Positions 17,408 to 30,679 are shown, counted from the first letter of the stretch. The stretch is DNA of 64,000 nucleotides from Modicisalibacter ilicicola DSM 19980 (GCF_900128925.1 NZ_FQUJ01000006.1:97388-161387); one strand, 5' to 3'. Translations and numbers: made by a program. The notes: generated from the sequence alone by a model not told the origin.

Positions 17408-17443
17408 GCAAGAAACCCGTGGCGGTCGCCACGGGTTTCTTGC
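17408..17443. terminator. Strong bidirectional terminator
   Basis: A 17-bp perfect stem (GCAAGAAACCCGTGGCG and its complement, 2-base loop) lies between two convergent genes. The A-rich and T-rich stem base means each strand ends in a T-containing 3' arm, as in bidirectional terminators. Confidence 0.85.
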
Positions 17444-17461
17444 AGTGAGCCAAGCCCGGGA

Positions 17462-17935
17462 TCAGTAGGGAGCGACGCTCATGTTGGCGCCGCTGCCGAT
17501 CAGGCGCACGCGCTGCCCCACCTGCCAGTCCCGGTCTGCCTTCTGGACCACGATCACCGTGTCGCCGGTATCGCGGCGCACTTCCATTTCCCAGGCGTTG
17601 GCCTGGTTGGCGCGGTCCTCGATCTTCTTGCCGGCAACGCTGCCGCCGATGGCGCCGGCGGCAGTGGCAATCGTCTGCCCCGAGCCGCCACCGATCTGAT
17701 TGCCCAGCAGACCGCCGATGACAGCCCCGCCAAGCCCCCCGATCACGCCGCTGTTCTGATCGTCGGCCTGGATGCGTACCGGGCGCAGTGCCACGATGGT
17801 GCCGTAGGTGACCGATTGTCCCGTCTTGGCCTGGCTGCCCCGGTACACATCCCCGGAATAGAGGTCGCTGTTGGCACAGCCGCCCAGTGTCAATAGCCCC
17901 AGGGCAAGTACGGAAAGATAACGCGTCGGCTTCAT
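17462..17935 (-). CDS. SlyB/PcpY-type glycine-zipper outer-membrane lipoprotein
   Basis: This 157-residue lipoprotein has lipobox LGGC with Cys20 as the lipidated residue. A glycine-zipper 2TM segment (GGLGGAVIGGLLGNQIGGG, then AAGAIGGSVAGKKIED) and the C-terminal strand QVGQRVRLIG match the SlyB/Pcp lipoprotein family, which is linked to envelope integrity under cation or membrane stress. The ATG at 17935 is preferred over a GTG at 17941 because GGAG lies 8 bases from the ATG but only 2 from the GTG. It is the sole gene of its transcript. Confidence 0.88.
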   Translation of the reverse strand: MKPTRYLSVLALGLLTLGGCANSDLYSGDVYRGSQAKTGQSVTYGTIVALRPVRIQADDQNSGVIGGLGGAVIGGLLGNQIGGGSGQTIATAAGAIGGSVAGKKIEDRANQANAWEMEVRRDTGDTVIVVQKADRDWQVGQRVRLIGSGANMSVAPY

Positions 17936-18074
17936 AGCCACATCTCCAGAAGCGAATTAATTTGGAAACGCTGTTCTTTAATTAGTCTATCCCAGCCGTC
18001 CAGGATTGGCCATAGTCGATTGACCACGAACGAACGTTTTAGTGCCGGGGCCAGACTACGGTCGGCAGGACAGG

Positions 18075-18100
18075 AAAAAGGGAGGCAAGAAGCCTCCCTT
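18075..18100 (-). terminator. Rho-independent terminator of aceA
   Basis: Read on the minus strand, GGGAGGC, a short loop, GCCTCCC and then TTTTT form a classic intrinsic terminator about 50 bases past the aceA stop. Confidence 0.9.
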
Positions 18101-18147
18101 GGAAACCCGGTGTAGGGGGTACCCCGAGTAGCGTAGCGGGCAATTCC

Positions 18148-19746
18148 CTAGCCGAACTGGCCCATGGTGTTGTCCTTGCCGCCGGCCTTGAGGGCGCCTT
18201 CTCCGGAGAAGAACTCCTTGTGATCGTCGCCCAGGTTGGAACCGGCCATGTCCTGGTGCTTGACGGTGGCGATGCCTTCCCGGATCTCGCGACGCTGCAC
18301 GCCGGCGACATAGGCCAGCATGCCCTCGTCGCCGAAGTAGCCCTTGGCCAGGTTGTCGGTGGAGAGCGCCGCCGTATGGTAGGTCGGCAGGGTGATCAAG
18401 TGATGGAAGATGCCTGCCTCGCGGGACGCATCCTTCTGGAAGTTGCGCGTCCAGCGATCCGCTTCCGCCGCCAGCTCGCTGTCGTCGTACTCGACGCTCA
18501 TCAGGTCGGCACGGTCGTAGGCCGAGACATCCTTGCCTTCCTGCTGCCAGGCATCGAAGACCTGCTGGCGGAAGTTGAGCGTCCAGTTGAAGGACGGGCT
18601 GTTGTTGTAGACCAGCTTGGCGTCGGGTACCGCTTCGCGGATACGGTTGACCATACTGGCGATCTGGCCGACGTGGGGTTTCTCGGTCTCGATCCACAGC
18701 AGATCGGCCCCGTGCTGCAGGCTGGTGATGCAGTCCAGCACCACGCGATCCTCACCGCTGCCTTTCCTGAACTGGTAGAGGCTGCTGGCCAGGCGCTTGA
18801 GCTTGACCAGCTTGCCGTTCTGCTTGATGACCACGTCGCCGTTGTTGATGTCCGATGCGGAGGCGATTTCGTCACCGTCCAGGAAGCTGTTGTACTGATC
18901 CCCCAGGTCGCCAGGTTCGTTGGTCACGGCGATCTGCTGGGTCAGCCCGGCACCCAGGGAGTCGGTGCGCGCGACGATGATGCCGTCGTTCACCCCCAGT
19001 TCCAGGAAGGCATAGCGCACGGCATTGATCTTGGCCAGGAAATCGGCGTGGGGCACGGTGACCTTGCCGTCCTGGTGGCCGCACTGCTTGACGTCGGAGA
19101 CCTGGTTCTCGAGCTGGATGGCGCAGGCACCGGCCTCGATCATCTTCTTGGCCAGCAGGTAGGTGGCCTCCTCGTTGCCGAAGCCGGCATCGATGTCGGC
19201 GATGATCGGCACCACGTGGGTCTCGAAGTTGTCGATCTTGCCTTCGAGCTCCTTGACCTTCACTTCATTGCCGGCCTGCTGGGCTTCTTCCAGATCGCGG
19301 AACAGGTGGTTGAGCTCCCAGGCATCGGCCTGCTTGAGGAAGGTGTAGAGCTCCTCGATGAGTGCCGGTACCGAGGTCTTCTCGTGCATGGACTGGTCGG
19401 GCAGGGGGCCGAACTCGGAGCGCAGCGCGGCGACCATCCAGCCGGACAGGTAGAGATAGCGGCCCTTGGTGCTGCCGAAGTGCTTCTTGATGGAGATCAG
19501 CTTCTGCTGGCCGATGAAACCGTGCCAGCAGCCCAGGGACTGGGTGTACTGCGAGCTGTCCGCGTCATAGGCCGCCATGTCCTCGCGCATGATCCTCGCG
19601 GTGTACCTGGCGATGTCCAGCCCGGTGTTGAAACGGTTCTGGAGGCGCATGCGCGCTGCATGGCGAGGATTGATGCCTTCCCACTTGCCCGACTGCGCCT
19701 CGCGCAGTTGGGTGATGGCTTTGATTTCATCTTGGAATGCTGACAT
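18148..19746 (-). CDS. aceA: Isocitrate lyase, long form
   Basis: The enzyme cleaves isocitrate to glyoxylate and succinate, the first step of the glyoxylate shunt. The 532 residues match the longer isocitrate lyases of Pseudomonas-type bacteria rather than the ~430-residue E. coli form. The catalytic loop is KQCGHQ with Cys222. Substrate-binding segments ADIDAGFGNEEATY and ENQVSDVK are also visible. The ATG at 19746 follows AAGGA by 8 bases. The 379-base upstream region contains a perfect 6+3+6 palindrome that may be a regulatory site. It competes with Icd, encoded about 6.7 kb away, for isocitrate. Confidence 0.96.
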   Translation of the reverse strand: MSAFQDEIKAITQLREAQSGKWEGINPRHAARMRLQNRFNTGLDIARYTARIMREDMAAYDADSSQYTQSLGCWHGFIGQQKLISIKKHFGSTKGRYLYLSGWMVAALRSEFGPLPDQSMHEKTSVPALIEELYTFLKQADAWELNHLFRDLEEAQQAGNEVKVKELEGKIDNFETHVVPIIADIDAGFGNEEATYLLAKKMIEAGACAIQLENQVSDVKQCGHQDGKVTVPHADFLAKINAVRYAFLELGVNDGIIVARTDSLGAGLTQQIAVTNEPGDLGDQYNSFLDGDEIASASDINNGDVVIKQNGKLVKLKRLASSLYQFRKGSGEDRVVLDCITSLQHGADLLWIETEKPHVGQIASMVNRIREAVPDAKLVYNNSPSFNWTLNFRQQVFDAWQQEGKDVSAYDRADLMSVEYDDSELAAEADRWTRNFQKDASREAGIFHHLITLPTYHTAALSTDNLAKGYFGDEGMLAYVAGVQRREIREGIATVKHQDMAGSNLGDDHKEFFSGEGALKAGGKDNTMGQFG

Positions 19747-19763
19747 GGACCCATCCTTCATCA

Positions 19764-20125
19764 GTAGGAGAATATCGCCTGGGCGATGCAATTCCGTGGC
19801 TCTAACCGGTCGATGCAGAATAAAACGAAATGTCATGCTGCACCAGCGAAGCCGTGGTTCCTCGGCTGTCACGGATACCATGATCGGCAGCGAGGGAAAT
19901 GCCGGGAGCAAGTATCGAATCGAGGCGATCTGGGGGCGTCAGAAAGCAACCCAATGACCGGCTGCCTCGATGTGCCGACCTTGTCCTATCCAGCACTATC
20001 GCCCACGGCATCGGGTCTTAACAATCATTACTTTGGGGGATGGGGAGTTGTAGTTTGACTACAGGCCGCCGAATCGCGGGAGGGTCCTGTAGTCAAATTT
20101 CCGGAAGGGCAACGACGCGAGGATG
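19764..20125. other. aceA upstream region without a gene
   Basis: About 360 bases between the aceA ribosome site and the stop of the upstream GNAT gene hold no credible coding frame. The notable content is at its far end: a 12-bp inverted repeat TTTGACTACAGG (20054-20065) and CCTGTAGTCAAA (20086-20097) with a 20-base spacer. It overlaps the TGTAGTTTGACTACA palindrome annotated separately. The length suggests a long aceA leader or several promoters. Confidence 0.5.
20049..20063. promoter_or_regulatory. Palindromic operator candidate (HexR/RccR-like) upstream of aceA
   Basis: TGTAGTTTGACTACA is a perfect TGTAGT-N3-ACTACA palindrome. A second half-site, TGTAGT, lies at 20088-20093. The pattern resembles sites bound by RpiR-family regulators of central carbon metabolism (HexR, RccR), which control glyoxylate-shunt genes in other gammaproteobacteria. 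It lies about 300 bases from the aceA start, so an alternative is that the larger inverted repeat ends the upstream operon. The regulator is not encoded here. Confidence 0.45.
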
Positions 20126-20563
20126 TCACTCGCCGCGGAGGGAGAAGCGCATGCTGCGATGCGGTATTCCGGCGTCGAGAAACTCGTCGCCAAAGGCCTC
20201 GAAGCCCAGCTTGCGATAAAAGGCCAGGGCATGCACCTGGGCATCCAGCACCACCTCGCGATCACCACGCCGTCGTGCTGCCTCGATGGCCTCGCGCATC
20301 AGCAGCAGGCCGATTCCACGACCGCGTCCTTCCTCGAGCACCGCGACGCGACCTATGTGACCGTCCGGCAGCAGGCGTGCCGTGCCGATGGCGTGGCCAT
20401 CGCGCCAGGCGAGAAAGTGCAGGCATGCCGGATCGCGGCCATCCCACTCCTCTTGCTGCGGGACGTCCTGCTCTTCGATGAACACGCGACGGCGGATGTC
20501 GCTGGCCAAAGCGGCTAGTTCCTCCCAACTGCTTTGGCGAATCTCGATGGACTGATCGCTCAT
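20126..20563 (-). CDS. GNAT family N-acetyltransferase
   Basis: This 145-residue cytosolic acetyl-CoA-dependent transferase has the acetyl-CoA loop VAVLEEGRGRGIGLLLM at about residues 73-89, the Q/R-x-x-G-x-G/A signature of the GNAT fold. The C-terminal ALAFYRKLGFEAFGDEFLDAGIPH also fits GNAT. The N-terminal RRRVFIEEQDVP resembles the ElaA-like subgroup. Substrate unknown. Its ATG overlaps the roxA stop by 4 bases, so it is translationally coupled to the ribosomal hydroxylase and is the last gene of the rluE-to-GNAT run. Confidence 0.87.
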   Translation of the reverse strand: MSDQSIEIRQSSWEELAALASDIRRRVFIEEQDVPQQEEWDGRDPACLHFLAWRDGHAIGTARLLPDGHIGRVAVLEEGRGRGIGLLLMREAIEAARRRGDREVVLDAQVHALAFYRKLGFEAFGDEFLDAGIPHRSMRFSLRGE

Positions 20564-21780
20564 CCCTGCACCTCATTGGGCTCGTGGTTATCGGGCCAGC
20601 TCAGGCTGCCGCGATCGAGCAGGCGAGCGAGCAGCTCGGCGCCATCGGGATGGGCCAGGGCGTCGGCATCGATCGGCTGGTCGCCGGCCAGCAGGGCGGC
20701 GAGTCCGGCCTCGCAGGCCAGGCCGTCGCCATCGACGAAGAGGGTGGCCTGGACGCGGATCGCACCGCCTTTTTCATGGACGCGGTAGGCGAAACGTGAC
20801 CCCGGTGTGCGTTCGAGGGTGGAGCCTGCCTGTAGCGCAGCAACAAGAAGATCGGGATCCGTAGGCGTCTCGGCGGCAATCGGTTGGTCGACGTACTTGG
20901 GCTGGGTCATGGCGCGACCGAACCATTGCAGCATCTGCGCCGGGTCATCGAGGGTGCCGAGGATCAAGGCGCGCATACGCGCCAGGGCGGCATCGTCGAT
21001 CTCGCCGGGATGGGCCGGAGGGGCCAGGTCCGGGTCGGCATAGCGTCGCGAATCGGGAAGCTGCTCGCCCAGATAATCGGCGAAGGAGGTGATCGCCTCG
21101 TCGGCGGACAGCGCGCGAAAGCCCACCGAGAAGGTCATGCAGTCCGTGGACTTGCTGACGCCATGATGGGCCATGCCCGGCGGCAGGTAGAGCATGTCGC
21201 CCGGCTCGAGCAGCCACTCCTGGCCAGGCTGGACCTTGAAGCGTTCGAGGATGCGCAGGTCGATGCCGGGGAGGATCGGGGCATCGTCGGGCACCTTGCC
21301 GCCCAGCTGCCAGTGGCGCGTGCCGCTGGCCTGCAGCAGGAAGACATCGTACTGGTCCACGTGCGGGCCGACGCTGCCGCCCGGTGGCGCATAGCTGATC
21401 ATGATGTCGTCCAGGCGCCAGCGGGGCAGGAAATGGAAGTGCTCGAGCAGCGCGTCGACCTCGGGCACGTAGTGATCCACGGCCTGGACCAGCAGCGTCC
21501 AGTCGCGTTCCCCCAGTCGCGCGAAGGTCGTCTCGTCGAAAGGGCCGTGGCTGACCTGCCAGGGCCTTGCCTTGCCCCGGGCGTCCTGGCCGCGCTCCTC
21601 GACCAGGCGCGCCTCGATGCCGTCCTCGCAGGCCAGCCCGGCCAGCTCGTCCGGCGAGAGGGGCGAGACGAAGTCGGGGAAGGCGCCCCGGATCAACAAC
21701 GGTCTCTTCTGCCAGTAATCGGCCAGGAATCGCGCGGCGGTCAGGCCGCCGAGCTGAGGCAACGGAGTATTGGCGGACAT
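20560..21780 (-). CDS. roxA: Ribosomal protein uL16 arginine 3-hydroxylase (JmjC/cupin oxygenase)
   Basis: This 2-oxoglutarate/Fe(II) oxygenase of the YcfD/RoxA family hydroxylates an Arg of ribosomal protein L16. Its 406 residues match the family. The JmjC core has the iron-binding triad: HVD in GSVGPHVDQYDVF and the distal His in PPGMAHHGVS, inside MLYLPPGMAHHGVSKSTDC. The C-terminal winged-helix part includes the dimerisation region. It lies 79 bases downstream of purB on the same strand and overlaps the GNAT gene. Confidence 0.93.
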   Translation of the reverse strand: MSANTPLPQLGGLTAARFLADYWQKRPLLIRGAFPDFVSPLSPDELAGLACEDGIEARLVEERGQDARGKARPWQVSHGPFDETTFARLGERDWTLLVQAVDHYVPEVDALLEHFHFLPRWRLDDIMISYAPPGGSVGPHVDQYDVFLLQASGTRHWQLGGKVPDDAPILPGIDLRILERFKVQPGQEWLLEPGDMLYLPPGMAHHGVSKSTDCMTFSVGFRALSADEAITSFADYLGEQLPDSRRYADPDLAPPAHPGEIDDAALARMRALILGTLDDPAQMLQWFGRAMTQPKYVDQPIAAETPTDPDLLVAALQAGSTLERTPGSRFAYRVHEKGGAIRVQATLFVDGDGLACEAGLAALLAGDQPIDADALAHPDGAELLARLLDRGSLSWPDNHEPNEVQG

Positions 21781-21859
21781 GGTGCGCCTCTCTATCTTTG
21801 CGTTCTTTGCGTTGGCTGATGGAGCGTGGCCTGGTCCATGACGCAGGCTGCTTTCGCGC

Positions 21860-25076
<3,217 letters not shown>

Positions 25077-25260
25077 AGTCGCTCTCGAATGGGAAGGTGA
25101 AGAGGAAAGGGTGAAGGAATCGATTGCGCGGGAGTATACCCGAAACCGGTCCGGGGCTTCGAGGCCCCCATGGCCCGTCGATGCTCTGGCAAGTCTCGGA
25201 ATCACTGCATGAATGCCTGCACGAATGCATGGTCGCGTTGTACCGAGCATGAGGTTGCGC

Positions 25261-25710
25261 TCAACGTTCTCGGATCACATCGAGGGGGTACAAGCGACCA
25301 CTGCGCAGGTCGCGCAGGCGCTGCATGACCAGCGGGCTGCGCAGGCGGCCGGCGCGTTCCAGGTCGTCGATCTCGTCCAGGGTGAGCCAGTGCGCGGCGA
25401 CGATACCCTTGTCGAGAGGCGTGCCGAGACGGGCCAGGGGCAGCCCCACGAAGGCGTGGCTGTGAAAGACCAGGCCATCTCGAGCGGTGAAGATGTAGAG
25501 CCCCAGATAATCGGTGATGGCGACCTGCCAGGCGGCCTCTTCCTGGGTCTCGCGTACCGCTGCCTGGGTCAGGCGTTCACCGGGCTCCAGATGGCCGGCC
25601 GGCTGGTTGAAGAGGCTGAAGGGTCCACCGCGATCCTCCTCGACCATCAGGTAGCGACCGCTGCGCTCGATGACCGAGGCCACGGCGACCCGGGGTGTCC
25701 AGCGTTTCAT
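25261..25710 (-). CDS. nudJ: NUDIX hydrolase, NudJ-type
   Basis: This 149-residue NUDIX protein carries the Nudix box [22 protein letters not shown] (G-x5-E-x7-REUXEE-x-G form, final Gly replaced), which binds Mg and the diphosphate. By synteny (rluE-nudJ-mnmA) and sequence it is NudJ, a phosphatase acting on HMP-pyrophosphate and nucleoside di- and triphosphates in E. coli. The ATG at 25710 has AAGGAGA 6 bases upstream and overlaps the rluE stop by 4 bases. Confidence 0.9.
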   Translation of the reverse strand: MKRWTPRVAVASVIERSGRYLMVEEDRGGPFSLFNQPAGHLEPGERLTQAAVRETQEEAAWQVAITDYLGLYIFTARDGLVFHSHAFVGLPLARLGTPLDKGIVAAHWLTLDEIDDLERAGRLRSPLVMQRLRDLRSGRLYPLDVIRER

Positions 25711-26303
25711 GAGCGTCTCCTTGTGGCTCGGGCAGAGGATGGTCGAGGTTTCATCGGTGCGTGCAGTGTCTCGCTGCGCCACTGCCCGGGGGCCAGCCCC
25801 TCCAGACGCCAGGCGCCGATGGCTACCCGGATCAGGCGCAGGGTCGGGTGGCCGACATGCGCCGTCATGCGCCGCACCTGGCGGTTGCGCCCCTCGGTGA
25901 TGACCACTTCCAGCCAGGTGGTCGGTGTCTCGATGCGCCGGCGTATCGGCGGCTGGCGCGGTGCGACTCGCGGGTCGCTCAGTCGCCGAACCCTGGCCGG
26001 GCGCGTCACGCCATCCTTCAATGTTACACCCTGGCGCAGGGCATCGAGCGCCGTGTCGCCGGGTTCACCTTCCACCTGGACCCAGTAGGTCTTGGGCTGC
26101 TTGTGCCTCGGGTCGCTGATGCGATGAATCAATGCCCCGTCATCGGTGAGCAGCAGCAGGCCCTCGGAGTCGTAGTCGAGCCGGCCGGCAGCGTAGATGC
26201 CCGGCATGTCGATGACGTCCTTCAGCGTGGCCCTTCCTCCTCGTTCGTCGGTGAACTGGGAGAGCATTCGATAGGGCTTGTGCAGCAGGTAGAGAGTGCT
26301 CAT
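25707..26303 (-). CDS. rluE: 23S rRNA pseudouridine(2457) synthase
   Basis: This 198-residue RsuA/RluB/E/F-family pseudouridine synthase has no S4 domain, as expected for RluE. The catalytic Asp is Asp43 in AAGRLDYDSEGLLLLT; the downstream motif GRNRQVRRMTAHVGHPTLRLIR is the second family hallmark. The start at 26303 gives the usual N-terminus LYLLHKPY. It is the first gene of the leftward operon and is divergent from icd (117-base gap), an arrangement also seen in E. coli. Confidence 0.94.
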   Translation of the reverse strand: MSTLYLLHKPYRMLSQFTDERGGRATLKDVIDMPGIYAAGRLDYDSEGLLLLTDDGALIHRISDPRHKQPKTYWVQVEGEPGDTALDALRQGVTLKDGVTRPARVRRLSDPRVAPRQPPIRRRIETPTTWLEVVITEGRNRQVRRMTAHVGHPTLRLIRVAIGAWRLEGLAPGQWRSETLHAPMKPRPSSARATRRRS

Positions 26304-26419
26304 GACAGGGGAGGATCTTCGCCTAAAGATTGTCGACAAATGAGGTGAAAGCCTACTCGGCGCCGCCAGGGCGATGCTATACTTCCGGCTCTATCGATTA
26401 CACCACAGGGGAGTCATCA

Positions 26420-27676
26420 ATGGGGTTCCAGAAAATTGTCGTCCCTGAAGGCGGCGAAAAGATCACCGTCAATGCCGACAACACCCTGAACGTGCCCAAC
26501 GAGCCGATCATCCCGTTCATCGAGGGCGACGGCATCGGGGTCGACGTCACGCCGGCCATGAAGATTGCCATCGACGCGGCCGTCCAGAAAGCCTACAACG
26601 GCGAGCGCAAGATCCACTGGATGGAAGTCTATGCCGGTGAGAAGGCCACTCAGGTCTACGATGCGGACACCTGGCTGCCCGAAGAAACCCTGGAAGCGGT
26701 CAAGGATTACGTGGTTTCCATCAAGGGGCCGCTGACCACCCCGGTAGGCGGCGGAATCCGTTCGTTGAACGTGGCGCTGCGCCAGAAGCTCGATCTCTAT
26801 GTCTGCCTGCGCCCGGTTCGCTGGTTCGAGGGTGTACCGAGCCCCGTCAAGGGCCCCAGCGATGTCGACATGGTCATCTTCCGCGAGAATTCCGAGGACA
26901 TCTATGCCGGCATCGAGTGGAAGGCCGGTTCCGCGGAAGCCGAGAAGGTGATCAAGTTCCTGCGCGAGGAGATGGGCGTCACCAACATCCGCTTCCCCGA
27001 GATGTGCGGCATCGGGGTCAAGCCGGTTTCCGAAGAGGGTACCCAGCGACTGGTCCGCCAGGCCCTGCAGTACACCGTGGACAACGATCGTGATTCCCTG
27101 ACCTTCGTGCACAAGGGCAACATCATGAAGTTCACCGAGGGCGCCTTCAAGGACTGGGGCTACCAGGTGGCGCGGGACGAGTTCGGTGCCGAGCCGCTCG
27201 ATGGCGGCCCCTGGATGACCTTCAAGAACCCGAACACGGGCAAGGAGATCGTGGTCAAGGATGTCATCGCCGATGCCATGCTGCAGCAGATCCTGCTGCG
27301 TCCGGCGGAGTACGACGTCATCGCGACCCTGAACCTCAACGGCGACTATCTTTCCGACGCCCTGGCGGCAGAGGTCGGCGGTATCGGCATCGCCCCGGGG
27401 GCCAACATTTCCGATGCCGTGGCGATGTTCGAGGCAACCCACGGTACCGCGCCCAAGTATGCCGGCCAGGACAAGGTCAACCCCGGCTCGCTGATTCTCT
27501 CTGCCGAGATGATGCTGCGCCACATGGGCTGGGTCGAGGCTGCCGACCTGGTCCTCAAGGGCATGGAAAAGGCCATCGCCAAGGGGGAGGTCACCTACGA
27601 CTTCCATCGCGTGATGGAAAAGGCCGTGTTGCTCAAGTGCTCCGAGTTCGGCCAGGCGGTCGCCGACAACATGTGA
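26420..27676 (+). CDS. icd: NADP-dependent isocitrate dehydrogenase
   Basis: This TCA-cycle enzyme converts isocitrate to 2-oxoglutarate with NADP. The 418-residue product is the E. coli-like homodimeric type. Substrate-binding [13 protein letters not shown] contains Ser115, equivalent to the Ser phosphorylated by AceK in E. coli. The nucleotide/metal region [19 protein letters not shown] and the NADP-specificity segment [19 protein letters not shown] are visible. The ATG at 26420 follows AGGGGAG. Reversible phosphorylation may set flux toward AceA, but aceK is not in this window. Confidence 0.97.
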   Translation: MGFQKIVVPEGGEKITVNADNTLNVPNEPIIPFIEGDGIGVDVTPAMKIAIDAAVQKAYNGERKIHWMEVYAGEKATQVYDADTWLPEETLEAVKDYVVSIKGPLTTPVGGGIRSLNVALRQKLDLYVCLRPVRWFEGVPSPVKGPSDVDMVIFRENSEDIYAGIEWKAGSAEAEKVIKFLREEMGVTNIRFPEMCGIGVKPVSEEGTQRLVRQALQYTVDNDRDSLTFVHKGNIMKFTEGAFKDWGYQVARDEFGAEPLDGGPWMTFKNPNTGKEIVVKDVIADAMLQQILLRPAEYDVIATLNLNGDYLSDALAAEVGGIGIAPGANISDAVAMFEATHGTAPKYAGQDKVNPGSLILSAEMMLRHMGWVEAADLVLKGMEKAIAKGEVTYDFHRVMEKAVLLKCSEFGQAVADNM

Positions 27677-27694
27677 TCCTAGCCTGTGGCACGC

Positions 27695-27727
27695 GACCCC
27701 CGTTCGCACCGCGATCGGGGGTTTTTT
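27695..27727 (+). terminator. Rho-independent terminator of icd
   Basis: GACCCCCG, a loop, CGGGGGT and then TTTTT form an intrinsic terminator 20 bases past the icd stop. Confidence 0.92.
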
Positions 27728-27876
27728 CGTCCTTGCCCTTGCAAGCTTGGCTTTCCGGACGCATCTTTCAACTGAACCCCGAGTGCTCCTTCACGTCTAA
27801 TTGACGACATCGCTGGCACTTCGGCTTGTATTGATGGATTCAGCCTCTTATGTTCAATAGTGACGAGAGATTATTG

Positions 27877-28239
27877 ATGACTGCCGTGGCGATGCCCTTC
27901 TGGGCAGGGATGACCCGCCCTCCTGGCACGGAAGAGGATGTCGAGGGAGATCTGTCGGTCAGACCGGCGGATCCTGAACTGGAAGAACCACCGCGCTACA
28001 AGGTGGTCCTGCACAACGACGACTTCACGCCCATGGAGTTCGTTGTCGAGGTGTTGCAGACCTTCTTCTACATGGACAGCGAGAAGGCCGTACAGATCAT
28101 GCTGGCGGTGCACACCCAGGGCAAGGCGACCTGTGGCATCTTTACTCGCGATATCGCCGAGACCAAGAGTCATCTTGTCAACGAATACGCGCGAGAATGC
28201 CAGCACCCATTGCTGTGCGATATCGACAGGGCCGACTGA
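27877..28239 (+). CDS. clpS: ClpS adaptor of the N-end-rule pathway
   Basis: ClpS binds N-degron substrates (N-terminal Leu, Phe, Tyr, Trp) and hands them to ClpAP. The core, [20 protein letters not shown] through [11 protein letters not shown]-like [16 protein letters not shown], is highly conserved, and [11 protein letters not shown] forms the degron pocket. I prefer the ATG at 27877 (120 residues, GAGAG 7 bases upstream); an in-frame ATG at 27850 lacks a ribosome site. The N-terminal tail that enters ClpA is acidic. clpA follows 96 bases later, and the aat and bpt genes that create such degrons lie about 3 kb downstream. Confidence 0.95.
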   Translation: MTAVAMPFWAGMTRPPGTEEDVEGDLSVRPADPELEEPPRYKVVLHNDDFTPMEFVVEVLQTFFYMDSEKAVQIMLAVHTQGKATCGIFTRDIAETKSHLVNEYARECQHPLLCDIDRAD

Positions 28240-28335
28240 CGCCTGGCAACGTGACAGTCCGGGGTTGCTAATTGACCCGATGTGCCCGATTGTGAAAGTG
28301 CCGACGATGCCCGACGCGGCGAAAAGGGGACTGCC

Positions 28336-30600
28336 ATGCTGAGCAAAGAACTTGAACTGACCCTTAACACGGCCTTCACGGTGGCGCGCTCCAAGCGTCA
28401 TGAATTCATGACCGTCGAGCACCTGCTGTTGGCCCTACTGGACAACGCCTCCGCGGCGGATGTGCTGCGCGCCTGCGGAGCCAACCTGGACAAGCTGCGT
28501 TCCGACCTGCAGGACTTCATCAACTCCACCACGCCCCTGATTCCGGAAGGGCAGGATGATCGAGAGACCCAGCCGACTCTCGGCTTCCAGCGAGTCCTGC
28601 AGCGTGCGGTCTTTCACGTGCAATCTTCCGGCAAGAGCGAAGTGACCGGCGCCAACGTGCTGGTGGCAATCTTCTCCGAGCAGGAAAGCCAGGCGGTCTA
28701 TTTCCTCAAGCAACAGAATGTGGCCCGGGTGGATGCCGTCAACTACATCGCGCATGGCATTTCCAAGGTGGCTGGCCACGGCCAGCACTCCTCACCCTCC
28801 CAGGACGCCGAGGAAGGGGAGGAAGGCATGAGCGAAGGCAACGCGCATCCATTGACCGGCTATGCGACCAACCTCAACGAGCAGGCACGCCTCGGCAAGA
28901 TCGACCCGTTGATCGGCCGCGACCATGAGCTCGAACGCACCGTGCAGATCCTGGCGCGCCGGCGCAAGAACAACCCGCTGCTGGTAGGCGAGGCCGGGGT
29001 CGGCAAGACGGCCATCGCCGAGGGGCTGGCCAAGCGCATCGTCGAGGAGGACGTTCCCGATGTGATCAGCGACGCCGTGGTCTACTCCCTGGACATGGGC
29101 GCGCTGCTGGCTGGCACCAAGTATCGCGGCGACTTCGAGAAGCGCCTGAAGAGCCTGTTGGCCGAACTCAAGAAGCAACCCAACGCGATCCTCTTCATCG
29201 ACGAGATTCATACCGTGATCGGCGCCGGCGCCGCCTCGGGCGGAGTGATGGATGCCTCCAACCTGCTCAAGCCGCTACTCTCCTCCGGCGAGTTGCGGTG
29301 CATCGGTTCGACCACGTTCCAGGAGTTCCGTGGCATCTTCGAGAAGGATCGGGCGCTGGCCCGGCGCTTCCAGAAGGTCGATGTGGTGGAGCCCTCGGTC
29401 GACGACACCATTCGTATCCTCAAGGGGCTGCGTGGTCGTTTCGAGGAACACCATCAGCTCAAGTACACCGACTCCGCACTGGACAGCGCCGTGCGGCTTG
29501 CGGATCGCTACATCAATGATCGCCATCTGCCTGACAAGGCCATCGACGTGATCGACGAGGCCGGCGCCCACCAACGGCTGCTGCCGCCGGAGATGCGTGT
29601 GCCGACCATCGATGTCGAGCAGGTCGAGGCGGTGGTGGCGTCGATTGCGCGAATCCCGCCGAAGAGCGTGTCCAGCTCCGATCGCAAGCTGTTGTCGAAC
29701 CTGGAGCGTGATCTGAAGATGCTGGTGTTCGGTCAGGATGAGGCGATCCAGAGCCTGTCCGCGGCGATCAAGCTGTCCCGGGCCGGTCTCAAGTCGCCGG
29801 ACAAGCCGGTGGGCAGTTTCCTGTTCGCCGGCCCGACCGGGGTCGGCAAGACCGAGGTGGCAAGACAGCTCGCCCAACTGATGGGTATCGAGCTGGTGCG
29901 CTTCGACATGTCCGAGTACATGGAGCGGCACACCGTCTCACGGTTGATCGGCGCGCCTCCCGGTTATGTCGGTTACGACCAGGGCGGTCTGCTCACCGAG
30001 GCGATCACCAAGCAGCCGCATTGCGTACTGCTGCTCGACGAGATCGAGAAGGCGCACCCCGAGGTCTTCAACCTGCTGCTGCAGGTCATGGATCACGGCC
30101 GGCTGACCGACAACAACGGGCGCGAGGCGGATTTCCGCCATGTCATCGTGATCATGACCTCGAACGCCGGTGCCGAGCAGATCTCGCGGCGCTCCATCGG
30201 CTTCCAGTCCCAGGATCACTCCACCGACGGCATGGAGATCATTCGCAAGACCTTCTCTCCGGAGTTCCGCAACCGGCTGGATGGCATCATTCAGTTCCAC
30301 GGGCTGGCACCGTCGATCGTGCGCAACGTGGTCGACAAGTTCCTGGTCGAGCTTCAGGCACAGCTCGACGAGAAGCGGGTCCAGCTCGATATCGATGAAC
30401 AGGCCCGGGCCTGGCTGGCAGAGAAGGGCTACGACCCGGAGATGGGCGCACGCCCCATGGCCCGGGTGATTCAGGAGAAGCTGAAAAAGCCCCTGGCCGA
30501 GTTGATCCTGTTCGGCGAACTGGCGGAAAACGGCGGCCTGGTGCATGTCACCGTGGAGGGCGACGAGCTGCATCTGGCCACGGAGGCAGAGCTGGCGTGA
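28336..30600 (+). CDS. clpA: ClpA, ATPase subunit of the ClpAP protease
   Basis: This AAA+ unfoldase has 754 residues. The Clp-N repeat domain is at residues ~1-145, followed by an acidic linker. D1 has Walker [11 protein letters not shown] near 218, and D2 has Walker [11 protein letters not shown] near 499. The Walker B segments ([25 protein letters not shown]) are intact. The ATG at 28336 has AAAAGGGGA 5 bases upstream. It unfolds substrates for ClpP (not in this window) with ClpS as adaptor. Downstream is a strong terminator, then convergent infA. Confidence 0.97.
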   Translation: MLSKELELTLNTAFTVARSKRHEFMTVEHLLLALLDNASAADVLRACGANLDKLRSDLQDFINSTTPLIPEGQDDRETQPTLGFQRVLQRAVFHVQSSGKSEVTGANVLVAIFSEQESQAVYFLKQQNVARVDAVNYIAHGISKVAGHGQHSSPSQDAEEGEEGMSEGNAHPLTGYATNLNEQARLGKIDPLIGRDHELERTVQILARRRKNNPLLVGEAGVGKTAIAEGLAKRIVEEDVPDVISDAVVYSLDMGALLAGTKYRGDFEKRLKSLLAELKKQPNAILFIDEIHTVIGAGAASGGVMDASNLLKPLLSSGELRCIGSTTFQEFRGIFEKDRALARRFQKVDVVEPSVDDTIRILKGLRGRFEEHHQLKYTDSALDSAVRLADRYINDRHLPDKAIDVIDEAGAHQRLLPPEMRVPTIDVEQVEAVVASIARIPPKSVSSSDRKLLSNLERDLKMLVFGQDEAIQSLSAAIKLSRAGLKSPDKPVGSFLFAGPTGVGKTEVARQLAQLMGIELVRFDMSEYMERHTVSRLIGAPPGYVGYDQGGLLTEAITKQPHCVLLLDEIEKAHPEVFNLLLQVMDHGRLTDNNGREADFRHVIVIMTSNAGAEQISRRSIGFQSQDHSTDGMEIIRKTFSPEFRNRLDGIIQFHGLAPSIVRNVVDKFLVELQAQLDEKRVQLDIDEQARAWLAEKGYDPEMGARPMARVIQEKLKKPLAELILFGELAENGGLVHVTVEGDELHLATEAELA

Positions 30601-30679
30601 TGCCACAGCAAGTGGCCTGTGCGGTCTGAATTGCCGTACAGGTCACTGGAGCTGCGAGAACGAGAGCCTCAACAATGCA

